64,000 bases of DNA from Macrostomum hystrix (taxonomy: Eukaryota; Platyhelminthes; Macrostomidae): NCBI GenBank assembly GCA_950097015.1, contig CATNEN010000038.1, forward strand, positions 9,062,001-9,126,000, written 5' to 3'. The position numbers and the translations under genes were made by a program. Position 1 is the first letter of the stretch. Each line of letters begins with the position of its first letter. The notes below the pieces were generated by a model, which made no database searches, was not told the origin of the DNA, and saw nothing but the letters and a program-made list of their open reading frames with translations. Shown in pieces: positions 10,598 to 21,489 of the stretch.

Positions 10598-10735
10598 GTA
10601 ACCTAAAATAAGTCATAAAGTTTCCTGAAAATAGTCATAGAGTGGCCTGAAAAAAGTCATAGAGTCGCCTGAAAAGAGTCATAGAGTGGCCTGAAAATAG
10701 TCATAGAGTGGCCTGAAAAGAGTCATAAAGTGAAG
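10598..10735. repeat. Minisatellite, about 22-bp unit, 6 copies
   Basis: Unit core GTCATAGAGTGGCCTGAAAA between ADPGK and the next array. Confidence 0.85.
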
Positions 10736-10739
10736 ATTA

Positions 10740-11105
10740 AAGTGCTGACTTAATGTGGCCTGTTGTAGTGTAAAGTGGCATTTTTAAACTGATGCAATTT
10801 TTTTTAACAACTGGAATGCTCACCCTGTACTAATAAATAATGAACTAAACTTGTCGATGCCATTATATGAATTCAAATGTAAGCTGCCATTATTAAATTA
10901 TTTAATCGATTGCTATTACCTGTTTATCACTCGCTGTGCTGCTTTTGCACCTTTTTATATTCCGTTTTTTTATATATTTTTTGAATTGACTTTTCTGCTT
11001 GTAAATTAATTCTTAACAATCGACTGGCTGAACCGTCTTTAGAATGCATTCCAGCTCTAAACATTTTCATTCTTGTTTTAAATCGCTTCTTTATTTTATA
11101 CTTGC
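10740..11105. other. AT-rich spacer, nothing recognised
   Basis: No domain-bearing reading frame, RNA gene or known repeat was seen in this stretch. Confidence 0.5.
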
Positions 11106-11109
11106 GTTT

Positions 11110-12480
11110 GAATGTCACTCTACGGTCTGCATCACTGGGGATGTCACTCTACGGTCTGCATCACTGGGGATGTCACTACGGTCTGCGTCACTGGGGATGT
11201 CACTACGGTCTGCGTCACTGGGGATGTCACTACGGTCTGCGTCACTGGGGATGTCACTACGGTCTGCGTCACTGGGGATGTCACTCTACGGTCTGCGTCA
11301 CTGGGGATGTCACTCTACGGTCTGCGTCACTGGGGATGTCACTACGGTCTGCGTCACTGGGGATGTCACTACGGTCTGCGTCACTGGGGATGTCACTAAG
11401 GTCTGCGTCACTGGGGATGTCACTCTACGGTCTGCGTCACTGGGGATGTCACTACGGTCTGCGTCACTGGGGATGTCACTCTACGGTCTGCGTCACTGGG
11501 GATGTCACTCTACGGTCTGCGTCACTGGGGATGTCACTACGGTCTGCGTCACTGGGGATGTCACTACGGTCTGCGTCACTGGGGATGTCACTCTACGGTC
11601 TGCATCACTGGGGATGTCACTACGGTCTGCGTCACTGGGGATGTCACTCTACGGTCTGCGTCACTGGGGATGTCACTCTACGGTCTGCGTCACTGGGGAT
11701 GTCACTACGGTCTGCGTCACTGGGGATGTCACTCTACGGTCTGCGTCACTGGGGATGTCACTACGGTCTGCGTCACTGGGGATGTCACTCTACGGTCTGC
11801 GTCACTGGGGATGTCACTACGGTCTGCGTCACTGGGGATGTCACTACGGTCTGCGTCACTGGGGATGTCACTCTACGGTCTGCGTCACTGGGGATGTCAC
11901 TCTACGGTTTGCGTCACTGGGGATATCACTACGGTCTGCGTCACTGGGGATGTCACTACGGTCTGCGTCACTGGGGATGTCACTCTACGGTCTGTGTCAC
12001 TCGGGATGTCACTACGGTCTGCGTCACTCGGGATGTCACTCTACGGTCTGTGTCACTCGGGATGTCACTCTACGGTCTGCGTCACTCGGGATGTCACTAC
12101 GGTCTTGGTCACTACGGTCTGCGTCACTCGGAATTTCACTCTACGGTCTGTGTCACTCGGGATGTCACTACGGTCTGTGTCACTCGGAATTTCACTCTAC
12201 GGTCTGTGTCACTCGGGATGTCACTACGGTCTGTGTCACTCGGAATGTCACTCTACGGTCTGTTACTCTGAAAGTCACTCTTCGGTCTGTGTCACTCTAC
12301 GCTCTGTGTCACTCGAAATGTCACTCTACGGTCTGTTACTCTGAAAGTCACTCTTCGGTCTGTGTCACTCTACCCTCTGTGTCACTCGAAATGTCACTCT
12401 ACGGTCTGTTACTCTGAAAGTCACTCTTCGGTCTGTGTCACTCTACGCTCTGTGTCACTCGAAATGTCACTCTACGGTCT
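11110..12480. repeat. Large minisatellite, mixed 27- and 29-bp units, about 50 copies
   Basis: Units differ by presence or absence of CT in GTCACT(CT)ACGGTCTG; the shared part is GCGTCACTGGGGATGTCACT. From about 11990 rightward copies change to TCACTCGGGATG and TCACTCGGAATTTC, and near the right end an AGTCACTCTTCGGTCTGTGT block is repeated three times. Long open frames across it are artefacts of the repeat. Confidence 0.95.
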
Positions 12481-12742
12481 GTAGAAGAAAAGCAATGCCT
12501 ATATTGGTGGTTTCGCCACCAGACACACCGACTAGAATCGTTGAATATCTGGACGATGCTGAGGTTTTGAGATTCTGAAAGCTTTTAATCAGATTTTTTA
12601 AATACCAAAATTTGTCAATTTTACAAAAATGTGATTCATATCTGTATTTTTCGGCAAAACCAGCCTCTTAAACATTTTCTAGGAAAAGTAGTTTCCGTCT
12701 TCACTGTAGCGTCATCTCTCCAAATATTTTTGTTTATCTCTG

Positions 12743-13045
12743 TCGGTACCACTAGTGGGCTGTAGCCTAGTGCTTAGGTGTCCAAGGTCGGCGTTTCGAT
12801 TCCAGACTCCACTGGAACAATTTGTGTCCTTTAGTTAGACACTTAACTCTGCATTGCTTCAGTTCACCCAGCTGTTGAATGGGTACCAGCATTGGCTGGG
12901 ATAATTGAGGGTGGGTGTGGCTGTCCATGGACTGAACAGCCGTACGCAGCTTTCAGATGCGCCGCGCAATAGCTGCGGCTGTGCTGTCGGCTGCACATCT
13001 GACCCAACCTATTCAATCGGGGCTTTTAAGTCACATTAAAGCAGT
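12743..13045 (+). mobile_element. tRNA-derived SINE, family B, copy 1
   Basis: The head (GGCTGTAGCCTAGTG, then GTTTCGATTCCAGACTCC) is tRNA-like. The central part contains TGTCCTTTAGTTAGACACTT, GCTTCAGTTCACCCAGCTG and GTCCATGGACTGAACAGC, followed by GATGCGCCGCGCAATAGCTG. The same elements recur at 28180-28490. The AGACACTTAA plus CACCCAGCTG core resembles central domains shared among SINEs of different animals, but I cannot verify which superfamily. Confidence 0.85.
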
Positions 13046-13094
13046 TTTTTGGCGAAAGTTGGTGAGTTTCTCATCGTCCAGGTAGTGTAAGCAC

Positions 13095-13325
13095 TGGGGT
13101 GAGTGGCAGTGGGGTCTAACGCTTGTCGTGAAATTTCCGGCCCTGAGGGCCGACCTCCAAGGCACAGTGAGAGTGTACACTGCCTGACGTTGAGAAAGTC
13201 AGGGCAGATGTACACACCTGTGTGAGTGTTTGCCTGCGTACGGTATCTGTGTGCGTGTGTGCTCAGGAGTCAGCAGAATTGCCTCCTCGCTGGCTGCGGG
13301 TCTAGTGTCACGAAATGATGAATCT
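13095..13325 (+). mobile_element. SINE family A, copy 2, internally deleted
   Basis: The head is reduced to GAGTGGCAGTGGGGTCTAACGC and joins directly to the body at GAGGGCCGACCTCC, so the B-box and GCAGCCGCGG part is missing. The 3' part up to TCTAGTGTCACGAAATGATG is intact. Confidence 0.85.
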
Positions 13326-13564
13326 AGAGTGATTTGAGCTCGCTGAGTACTACAGATTTCACCTGAGTTCGGCAATATTTATTTATATTTCTGTGTGTAA
13401 CTACAGCTGAGCAATAAAACATGCAGAAAACGCATTTCTTATAATAATAATTTACGCACTTCAGCCAAGTCACGGATATATTTTATGCTGAAGTAAAACT
13501 GTAATTTTGCTGTTCTAAGATTGCATTATTTAGGAGCGTAATATATTTATTACTACATCTCCTT

Positions 13565-13885
13565 CGGTAGCTCATCTCTCCCCTGTCTCATCTCTCCCCT
13601 GTCTAATCTCTCCCCTGTCTCATCTCTCCCCTGTCTCATCTCTCCCCTGTCTAATATCTCCCCTGTCTAATCTCTCCCCTGTCTAATCTCTCCCCTGTCT
13701 CATCTCTCCCCTGTCTAATCTCTCCCCTGTCTAATCTCTCCCCTGTCTCATCTCTCCCCTGTCTAATCTCTCCCCTGTCTAATCTCTCCCCTGTCTAATC
13801 TCTCCCCTGTCTTATTTCTTTACTTTCTAATTTTTCCCTTGTCTCACCTTGCCACATCTCTCCCCTGTCTTATCTCTTTCCTTTT
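13565..13885. repeat. Minisatellite, 16-bp unit, related to the hAT internal array
   Basis: Unit CTCCCCTGTCTAATCT, one base different from the CTCCCGTGTCTAATCT unit inside the two hAT elements. No hAT ends are visible at its borders. Confidence 0.93.
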
Positions 13886-14015
13886 GTCTAATCTCAGTTC
13901 CCCGTCTGTCTCAATCACAAATCTCTACTCAAGTTTGTACGCTAGCAATTAAATAAAGGCTAAATTTAGTTTGCCAGCTTGTCAAACGCTGACTTCTCTT
14001 TGCTGAAGAGTCGTC

Positions 14016-15147
14016 TCAAAAGCTCTCGGTGTCTCCTTCGAAAGCAAAGCTGAAGCCGAAGCCATTGGAGCCTGGCGACCAGTCGGTGGTGTAGAATCTG
14101 TTGGCGATGGTCATGACTTGGCCCTGGTCGAGTCTGGACTCGATGACCGGACAGTCCTGCTGGCAGGGACTCTTTGGTGTCAGCCGAATCCTGGCTGTGC
14201 CGTTCACCTGAAGAGTTTGGTCACAATTTTCGATCCCATTTATTGTCGCATTGCCCAGCTCGTTAGTAAGCAACTTAGACATAGAAATGACACAGAAATG
14301 TGTCACCATGCCAGCTCACCTGCGCCAGGATTAGCAAGTTGGGTTCAGGTGGAGCGGCGACTCGGCGAGTCTTATTGCCGGCGTAGGAGTGCCAAAGCAT
14401 CACGTGGGAGGAGCCGATGGTGGAGACGGACAGCGGCAGAAACGCGGGCCTTGAGTAAAACTGGCGGAACGCTTTGATCTCGCGCAGGTCGCAGTGGCGC
14501 CAGCTAATCAGCCAGTTGGACCAGCCCCGCTGCAGCACAATGTCCAGCAGGTGCTCCTGAGTTCGCAGGCCGCCAGGCAGATTATGCCGCAGGTCGCAGG
14601 CCTCATCCGGCGAGCTGCTGTCCACCAAATTGGCGTAGAAATCCTGCAGCTGGTCCAGCTGCAGCTGCATCAGCGGCCAGTCGCTCACAGTCCGATCGTC
14701 GGTCACGACAACCGGCTGCGCCTTGTCAAGGAAGTCGGTGAGGAACTCCTCCAGCTGCAGCTGGTCGGCTGTCACTCGCGCCACGCTGACGGTGGCTTCG
14801 CACAGGTCGCAGTCGCGGGGCTGCAGCAGGTAGGGCGGCAGGTAGATGGGGTTGCGCAGCAGGCAGAAGTCGGTCATTAGCGATCGCCAGTCAAACCAGG
14901 GCAGAACAGCATGCACAAGCAGCAGTCGAGCGTGACTCAGCGCAAAGTATTTGACGCATTCGCACTGGAGCAGCCAGGCCAGCAGCAGGCAGATGGTGCT
15001 GGCCATCGTCACCTTGAAGGCGTACTTGCGCCACAGGCTGAGCAGGTAGCAACGAGTAAGCTGCCAAGAGAGGCTCCCAACAGCCTTCCTATCAGCAGCA
15101 ACTTGCCTTCCCAGTTTTTCAATCAACTCGTCCTTATTTTTCGACAT
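14016..15147 (-). CDS. Type II membrane protein with possible cupin/JmjC-like lumenal region
   Basis: Two exons on the minus strand, 15147-14320 and 14273-14016, separated by a 46-base intron in phase 0, give 361 residues. There is a charged N-terminus, one hydrophobic segment (about residues 46-62, ASTICLLLAWLLQC) without a cleavable signal, then a region with CDLCEATVSVARV, QPVVVTDDRTVSDWPL and a Cys-rich C-terminal part (CQQDCPVIE). The order 'Cys pair, short helix, P-V-V-V-x-D, W-P' resembles cupin-8/JmjC-like proteins of animals, where it precedes the catalytic fold. I do not see the HxD...H iron-binding triad, so if the assignment is right the fold is probably non-catalytic. Function unknown. 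Confidence 0.62.
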
Positions 15148-15690
15148 AGCTGGGTATTTTTCTGAGTTTGAATAGGGAAAATAGCCACTACGATTCTAGC
15201 TGGTGAGAGTTTTCAGGCAATAAAATATTTTCTCTTCGGCCTTTATACTTCAGTGTGCCCAGCTCAAAGTTGCGCAGGAAGGGAGGAAGACAGATGAGGA
15301 CTGGGTCCCTGGCTCCCAAGAGACACTCGTTTTTCACCAACGCGTTCTAGTTTTCATTATCGCATGCCTCCAGACTCCAAGCTCATTTCCGAGTGGCGTG
15401 ACTGACTCCGCTGAGCTGCCTGCTGCATTTGGATCATTTCAATTTGAGCCATTTCCCCAGGTCAATGTGCCCGCTGCCGGTATACTAGCCCTGATTGGCA
15501 TTTTCCGGTCCGAAACGTCACGCTTCTCGACTTGGATGGCTCGTCAAGACGTAGCTCGTACTGATTAACATTAACTGATCAACAGAAGGATTGTGGTTTC
15601 TCGGCAACCAAACCTCAAGGCTGTGCCAACTTGTTCAAGTTAATTTTTATCAATCAATATTATCGTCGACTGTACGAAGCATCGTTCGTT
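15148..15690. other. Upstream region of the 14016-15147 gene, nothing recognised
   Basis: No clear promoter motif, domain-bearing frame or repeat family was found. Confidence 0.45.
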
Positions 15691-15835
15691 GTCTTGCTGC
15701 TTCGACTCGCTGCCAGAAGTTCACCTAAGTTTGGTGTCCAAGGCAGACCTCAGGCGGCGCAGAGGACTTCGCACCCCAGGCTGGCGTGCTGTACAACGCA
15801 GAGATGTGGACACTGAGAAGCAGCTACCTTATGCC
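15690..15835 (+). pseudogene. Fragment of a non-LTR reverse transcriptase C-terminal region
   Basis: A decayed frame shows the sequence RTPGWRAVQRRDV in one reading and a GTGCTGTACAACGCAGAGAT segment encoding VLYNAE(M)WTL in another. This matches the VLLYGAETWTL motif after the polymerase domain in many LINE reverse transcriptases. The related fragment at 21035-21260 retains the motif better. Confidence 0.6.
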
Positions 15836-15994
15836 CGGCCTTCCAAGATGACGAGAGCGTTGAGAACAACCCGCCCCGTGCGAGAGGGCTCAGCTAGAAC
15901 GGCCGTCTATTAGCTTTCGCGACACTGGCATTAGCTTGCGGACATAGTTTTTTGTTTCTGTTTTTGTCGTACTAACATAGGTCGGGGTAATAAG

Positions 15995-16100
15995 GTAGCT
16001 TGAAGAAGGCCGAGGGTTTGCTTCCCGATCCCGGTGTCAGTCAGCAAGACACTTAACACTGCAGTCCTTCTGTTTGCCCAGCTGTTTAAAGCCTTCAGGC
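15995..16100 (+). mobile_element. Fragment of SINE family B
   Basis: Contains GCTTCCCGATCCCGG, AGCAAGACACTTAACACTGC and TTTGCCCAGCTG in the same order as the family B core. The rest is missing or replaced by the adjacent minisatellite. Confidence 0.6.
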
Positions 16101-16129
16101 GCGCAGAACCATGGCTGCAGCTGCCCACA

Positions 16130-16755
16130 TGGCCCAAAAACAGCAGGTGCATTGGACATGGCCCAAAAACAGCAGGTGCATTAGACATGGCCCAAAAACA
16201 GCAGGTGCATTGGACATGGCCCAAAAACAGCAGGTGCATTGGACATGGCCCAAAAACATCAGGTGCTTTGGACATGGCCAAAAACAGCAGGTGCATTGGA
16301 CATGGCCAAAAACAGCAGGTGCATTGGACATGGCCCAAAAACAGCAGGTGCATTGGACATGGCCAAAAACAGCAGGTGCATTGGACATGGCCAAAAACAG
16401 CAGGTGCATTGGACATGGCCCAAAAACAGCAGGTGCAATGGACATGGCCAAAAACAGCAGGTGCAATGGACATGGCCCAAAAACAGCAGGTGCATTGGAC
16501 ATGGCCCAAAAACAGCAGGTGCATTGGACATGGCCCAAAAACAGCAGGTGCATTGGACATGGCCCAAAAACATCAGGTGCTTTGGACATGGCCAAAAACA
16601 GCAGGTGCATTGGACATGGCCCAAAAACAGCAGGTGCAATGGACATGGCCAAAAACAGCAGGTGCATTGGACATGGCCCAAAAACAGCAGGTGCATTGGA
16701 CATGGCCCAAAAACAGCAGGTGCATTGGACATGGCCCAAAAACATCAGGTGCATT
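16130..16755. repeat. Minisatellite, 28/29-bp unit, about 22 copies
   Basis: Unit core ACATGGCCCAAAAACAGCAG, with a one-base deletion variant (GGCC versus GGCCC). Five or more frames stay open through it, none of which is a gene. A block with CATCAGGTGCTTTGGACATG occurs twice, about 315 bp apart. Confidence 0.95.
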
Positions 16756-16802
16756 GGCATTACTAAAATTAAAAAACTAATTTTGTTAATTTCATATTAA
16801 GC

Positions 16803-17140
16803 AAGTGAGTGGCAGAACGGTTAATGCGTTTGCCGCTCACACTAAGGTCCCTGAGCTCTATTAAGAGGCGAGGCCACATTAATTTGGGGCGCAGCCGCGG
16901 AGAGAAGGCTTGGGGGCTTGTCGTGCAATTAACGCTTTTGAGGGCCAAGGTATAGTGAAAGCACTGCCTGCCTGAATGAGAAAGTAAGAGCAGATATAAA
17001 CACCTGTGTGAGTGTATGCCTGCGTACGGTATCCGTGTGCGTGTGTGCTCAAGAGTAAGCGAAATAGGTAGATTTGTCTCCTCCCTGGCTGCGGGTCCAG
17101 TGCCAACAAATGATGTGCCACTCCAGCAGCTCCGTGGTGC
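16803..17140 (+). mobile_element. SINE family A, copy 3
   Basis: Head GTGAGTGGCAGAACGGTTAA, then GGGCGCAGCCGCGGAG, a diverged body and GGCTGCGGGTCCAGTGCCAA near the 3' end. Confidence 0.9.
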
Positions 17141-17481
17141 TAAAAATAGACCTTTACTAATCTTGCTGTGGCAGCTAATGCCATCTTGTAGCCAATAAGA
17201 TGCTCACGCGCAGAAGCTCAATTGTGAGACCTGTTTTCACATGTCTGTACACTGCTTGGCATTCAAATGTGCTAAAACACTTCGCTCATTCCTTTTAATT
17301 TCATGCTGAAATCTCTTGACCATTTAAAAGTATCAAGGATGTTGTCGTGGTTAGACACGAAAAATCTGGATTATGTCTAACAAAACTAGAATTAATATTA
17401 TCTAGTGGACTCGCAGAAGGTCTGGCTATTCACTAGTTTAGGAAAAAGAACGAGGAACGGAATCTGTCTTATGCTCACAGG

Positions 17482-18849
17482 ATGTCCACTTTCATAGGTA
17501 AGGTCGCGTTAGTACGAGCTAACTATTAGTTATAGCATTTATTATTACGCGAATGTGAAGCTGTCTTTATTCATTAATCTTAAAATACTGTAGCGGTCTC
17601 GACACTAATTGTGCTGCTCGGATGCCTGTTCATACATTGTGATGGCTTTACAACGACGCCGACAGCTTCGGAAAAGACAACTGCTGCTTCTGCATCTACG
17701 GCAACAGCTTCCACATCGATGCCTACAACTTCCACATCGATGCCTACAACTTCCACATCCATGCCTACAACTTCCACATCGATGCCTACAGCTTCCACAT
17801 CGATGCCTACAACTTCCACATCGATGCCTACAACTTCCACATCGATGCCTACAACTTCCACATCGATGCCTACAACTTTCACATCGATGCCTACAGCTTT
17901 CACATCGATGCCTACAACTTCCACATCGATGCCTACAACTTCCACATCTATGCCTACAGCTTCCACATCGATGCCTACAACTTCCACATCGATGCCTACA
18001 ACTTCCACATCGATGCCTACAACTTCCACATCGTTGCCTACAGCTTTCACATCGGTGTCTACAGCTTCCATATCGACGTCTACAGCTTCCACATCGACGT
18101 CTTCAGCTTCTACATCGACGTCTTCAGCTTCTACATCGACGTCTACAGCTTCCACATCGACGTCTTCAGCTTCTGCATCCACGTCTACAGCTTCCACGTC
18201 GATGCCTACAGCTTACACATCGAAGACTAATACAGTTTCTACACCAACATCTACAGCTTTCAAACTAACACCAACAGCTTCGACACCTACAACTGCAGTT
18301 TCAGTTTCAAAAGCAGCAATTTCCGAAGCCACCTCAATTCGAGTAGCTTCCACTTCGATCTCAGCAAATTCTCATGAGATCCAGAGGGAAATAATCTACG
18401 GTAAGATTTCGAGGTGCATGCTTGTTGATTTCGATGGTGCGTGCAAGTTCACGAGTAGCTGAACGCGCCAGTTTATTTTCAGAGACGTCATCAGCCACAC
18501 GGCTCACAATCGCTTTCGGTACTGTGGTCGCGATACTGTCTCTGGCTCTGGCAGCCGCTCTGGCCTTCATTATTGTGAATTGTATTCGTCAGAATGTACG
18601 CTGTGAAAAAACATTTTGATTTTATTAGTTTAATATCTGGGATGTGAGAAATACTTTTTCTTTATGTTTCAGAGAGCTTCACGTGGGAATCTGGCAGGCG
18701 GTCGTCCGCCAAATGCAAATTCAACAGAAGTTGACGATGACCCGGTAATGACGGCTCCCGGTACCCCCTTAGCTTCGCATTTTAAAGTAGTGAAACAGTA
18801 CGGGGAGAATAGTAGAATGAGAATAATAACAGTTGCAGGAGGACTGTAG
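17482..18849 (+). CDS. Thr/Ser-rich mucin-like single-pass membrane protein
   Basis: Exons 17482-17497, 17594-18400, 18483-18595 and 18673-18849 join in phase to give 370 residues. The N-terminus [18 protein letters not shown] is a signal peptide that only forms when exons 1 and 2 are joined, which supports the short first exon. A long Thr/Ser/Pro region follows, built from 7-residue repeats (TSMPTTS) that change to STSTASTSS-type repeats. It is a likely O-glycosylated stalk. Exon 3 encodes one membrane helix ([20 protein letters not shown]), and exon 4 a short cytoplasmic tail ([17 protein letters not shown]). If the exon 3 donor (GTACGC) is not used, the protein ends at 18619 instead. The final nine codons and stop come from an antisense SINE. 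No sequence family is recognised. Confidence 0.66.
17716..18220 (+). repeat. Coding minisatellite, 21-bp unit then 18-bp variants
   Basis: About 16 copies of ACTTCCACATCGATGCCTAC-type units in frame, followed by shorter ACGTCTACAGCTTCCACATC-type units. The unit is a multiple of 3, so copy number can vary without frameshift; this is the only array in the window that clearly encodes protein. Confidence 0.9.
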
Positions 18850-19145
18850 GCAACGGAACATCATTTCGTGACACTAGACCCGCAGCCAGCGAGGAGGCAA
18901 TTCGGATGGTTCCAATGACTCCTGAGCACACACGCGCACAGATACTGTACGCAGGCACAAGCTCACACAGGTGTGTACAACTGCCCCGACTTCTCATTGT
19001 CAGGCAGTGTACACTCTCACTGCGCCTCGGAGGTGGGCCCTTAAGGGCGTAAATTGCACGTCAGGGCCCCAAACGAATGTAGCCTCGTTTCGGAATCGAG
19101 CCAGGGACCTTGGCGTGATAGGCAAATACGTTAAACGCTCGCCAC
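18822..19145 (-). mobile_element. SINE family A, copy 4 (antisense), overlapping the mucin-like gene end
   Basis: The reverse complement of the family A sequence runs from the tail (AATAATAACAGTTGCAGGAG) to the diverged head near 19140. It supplies the last codons of the mucin-like gene. Confidence 0.88.
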
Positions 19146-19857
19146 CGACCCCAAACATTACGACCGCCAAATTACGAGCATTTAATTACTAATTGCAGAT
19201 CTACATCACAGCTGATCTAGCTTACACAAACGCTTAGTGATTCATTCGACACTTTTTTCAGCACGCAAGACAGTTGACTTGGCTACTTAACATAAACAAG
19301 AGCTTATTGCTAACCTCTTGTGCCATATGAATAATCTCCCATCTCCCATTGTTTCTGTTACAATGCAAAGTACACCATTTTTTAACTCGAACCCGAAATA
19401 CCTAACAACCTTCTGCCGTACCCCAAATTAAATCAAGGTAGAGAGAACATGCAGTATTTTTAGCCGAGTTGTTGTTGTTGACTGTTTATTGTTCCTGAAA
19501 TTTGCCGATGAAATTCGCAGAGAATTGCGCAAAACCAAAGGAAGTGACCGCTGAAAATAAAATATATAATTGTACAACGGCAGAGAATCCACGGATATTT
19601 CTACGCAGTTTATTTTCGTAAAATTTTCATTTGCATCAAATCAAATTATAGAATATAATCTACATTATAACATTTTTTCACTGCGGAAACGTTCTTAGCT
19701 CGTATAAACGATTTTACCGAGTCAGTTCCAGAATGGAGTTAGAATGTACAACTAATGTTTTTGTTCCCTTAAGCTATAGATATATGACGCCACGGAAGAG
19801 AAAGTGGATTCAATCAATAGCAATCGTCAGTCGCACAAATAGGTAAGTATTAATTTT
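19146..19857. other. AT-rich region with one orphan exon-like ORF
   Basis: Mostly without features. From 19733 an ATG opens a frame of about 36 codons that ends in a good donor (AATAG then GTAAGT at 19842), with no partner exon that I can identify. The protein has no recognised motif. Confidence 0.35.
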
Positions 19858-19945
19858 TTACTCTCGCACGACTCTGTTGGGGCATCCCCAAAGATGTGGC
19901 GGAGCAAGAAGTCCCGCGGTAGCTGTTGCCATGCATTTTCAGGGA
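19858..19945 (-). pseudogene. Remnant of Tc1-like transposase C-terminus
   Basis: Its plus-strand sequence (GTAGCTGTTGCCATGCATT) parallels GTAGCTGCTGCCATGCATT near 31012-31030 in the Tc1-like element of this window, with the preceding GGGGCATCCCCAAA matching GAGGCATTCCCAAA. Confidence 0.6.
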
Positions 19946-20036
19946 TATGAGGTGCTGATTTCTTTAATATTTTGCGTTACTAATGGCAATGAATTACTAA
20001 TGTATTTTTATTTTTAATTACTAATAGCTTGCAAAG

Positions 20037-20700
20037 GCTGGAGCAGCCAGCTCCCTGATGGGCCCGGGCCCGGAGGCCCCGATCCCTATTTCTGTGGTAA
20101 ACTCCAACATCAACCGCTGGATGGAGACCCAACACCGAAGGAGGTGGTCTTGCACCCTGAACTGTCGCCAGTCCAGGGCTGCGGTGCCAACCCCCTCTAG
20201 TAACCTGCGTAAAGCCTTGCTTAGGCTAAATCGCAGAGACCTGAGAGCAGTCACCATGGCCCTCTCGGGACATGGCTGCTTCACCAGACACCGCTACCTC
20301 CAAGGCCACGTGCCTGAGGAAACGTGTCCCTTCTGCTGCTCCGGACGTGAAAACGCCGAGCATTTCATCTGCCACTGCCCGGCCTTCACCTTCTAAAACA
20401 TCTCGGGCCGGTGCCGACCCTAGTCGAAGCCTGCTCGCCCGAGAGCATTCCACAGCTCGCCCACTTCCTCCGCGATACTGGCCGAGCTGATTTCTTCCCA
20501 GCCTATGGCGAGGGAGATCACGCGGCGGAACCGACCGACGGACCACCCTGAGCGGCACCGCCTCGCTGGAGGCCGTCCGGCTGCCAGGGGTTAGCGATAT
20601 GGGCGGCACCGGCCGCCTCCTCGCTGCGTCCGTCATGGAGGCTCCCTGCCGCTAAGTCAAAGTAAGTCATGGCAATGAATGAAATGAAATGAAATATAAT
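20037..20700 (+). mobile_element. 3' end of a non-LTR retrotransposon (LINE)
   Basis: An open frame (20037-20396) encodes the segment after the polymerase/RNase H region found in Jockey/R1-like elements: [15 protein letters not shown], then a C-x2-C...H...C finger ([19 protein letters not shown]). Downstream, in another frame, FLRDTGRADFFPAYG matches the usual end of such ORF2 proteins. The 3' UTR ends in a GAAAT-type repeat near 20690, the expected tail. It is 5' truncated. Confidence 0.8.
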
Positions 20701-21034
20701 ATGCCATAAAAGCAACAGAAGCATAAATGTAGAAAAAGTCCAGCCAAATATTTTTTACTAGCCGTAGCACAAAAACACGAAATATTTTCGCTTACAACTG
20801 AAACTCTAGCTGGGATCTAAAATACATGTTTTGCTAAAGAGAAATGATTATTTTCATAGGCCATTCTTGGTCTTGCAGTTCTCAATGCCTCGCAGGCCAG
20901 TTTGTGGCTTCCAAGACGAAATCAGGACATTGGGCGCCTTTGTTCTGGGTCGCTTGGAGGGTGAAACTTTTCACTGTTGCTGAGTGTAGTTCCGTTTTTG
21001 CTAACCTTGCCTCATTTCGTGATACCGTTACTTG

Positions 21035-21265
21035 CTAGATGTAGACGCAATGCTGGTTACCCACAGCCAGCGCTTTGTTTACCTCGACAGCCTCGAGCCG
21101 GACTTCGCCGACGACAAGGTGAAACGACGAAGATTGGTCCCTGGACGCGCTTCGATCTGTGCGCTCCGTGCTCCGGCAGTCGTTGAGACTGTCTTGTTGT
21201 ACAACGCCGAGACCTGGACCCTTTCCGACGCCCATCGACTACGTCTACTATACGACATAACATTC
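21035..21265 (+). pseudogene. Reverse transcriptase C-terminal fragment of a LINE
   Basis: Open for about 75 codons: QRFVYLDSLEPDFADDKVKR corresponds to the 'F-x-YLGS' element, and VETVLLYNAETWTLSDAHRL to the VLLYGAETW motif. The connecting segment is shortened and both flanks lack coding sequence. Confidence 0.75.
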
Positions 21266-21489
21266 GTCTATTAGCTAGTGAGACAATTTTTTGTTGCCAA
21301 AGCGGCAAGATCAAACAGGTGTTACACAACACAGCGCTGCGCCGGAAGAATTCAAACGCAATTAGAAAATTGAGATAACAAGAATCTTGTTATCAAACCA
21401 CCGACTGTACGAGCGTATCACATTCTGGGAAGCTACAACAGCGTCGCACTGCTCACAAAACCTTCTTCTTCAAGACCTCGCCAAGGACC

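Noticed and set aside
11044-12417. Open frame of over 450 codons with a repeated RSASLGMSL pattern
   Set aside because: Product of the 27/29-bp minisatellite; two other frames are equally open, and there is no promoter, start context or homology.
16034-16800. Five overlapping open frames on both strands
   Set aside because: All are readings of the 28/29-bp array; the plus-strand TWPKNSRCIGHG pattern and minus-strand CTCCFWAMS pattern are artefacts.
17580-18268. Alternative frames through the Thr/Ser repeat (Leu/His-rich plus frame, Val/Asp-rich minus frame)
   Set aside because: Only the Thr/Ser/Pro frame joins a signal peptide upstream and a membrane helix downstream in phase; the others are repeat shadows.
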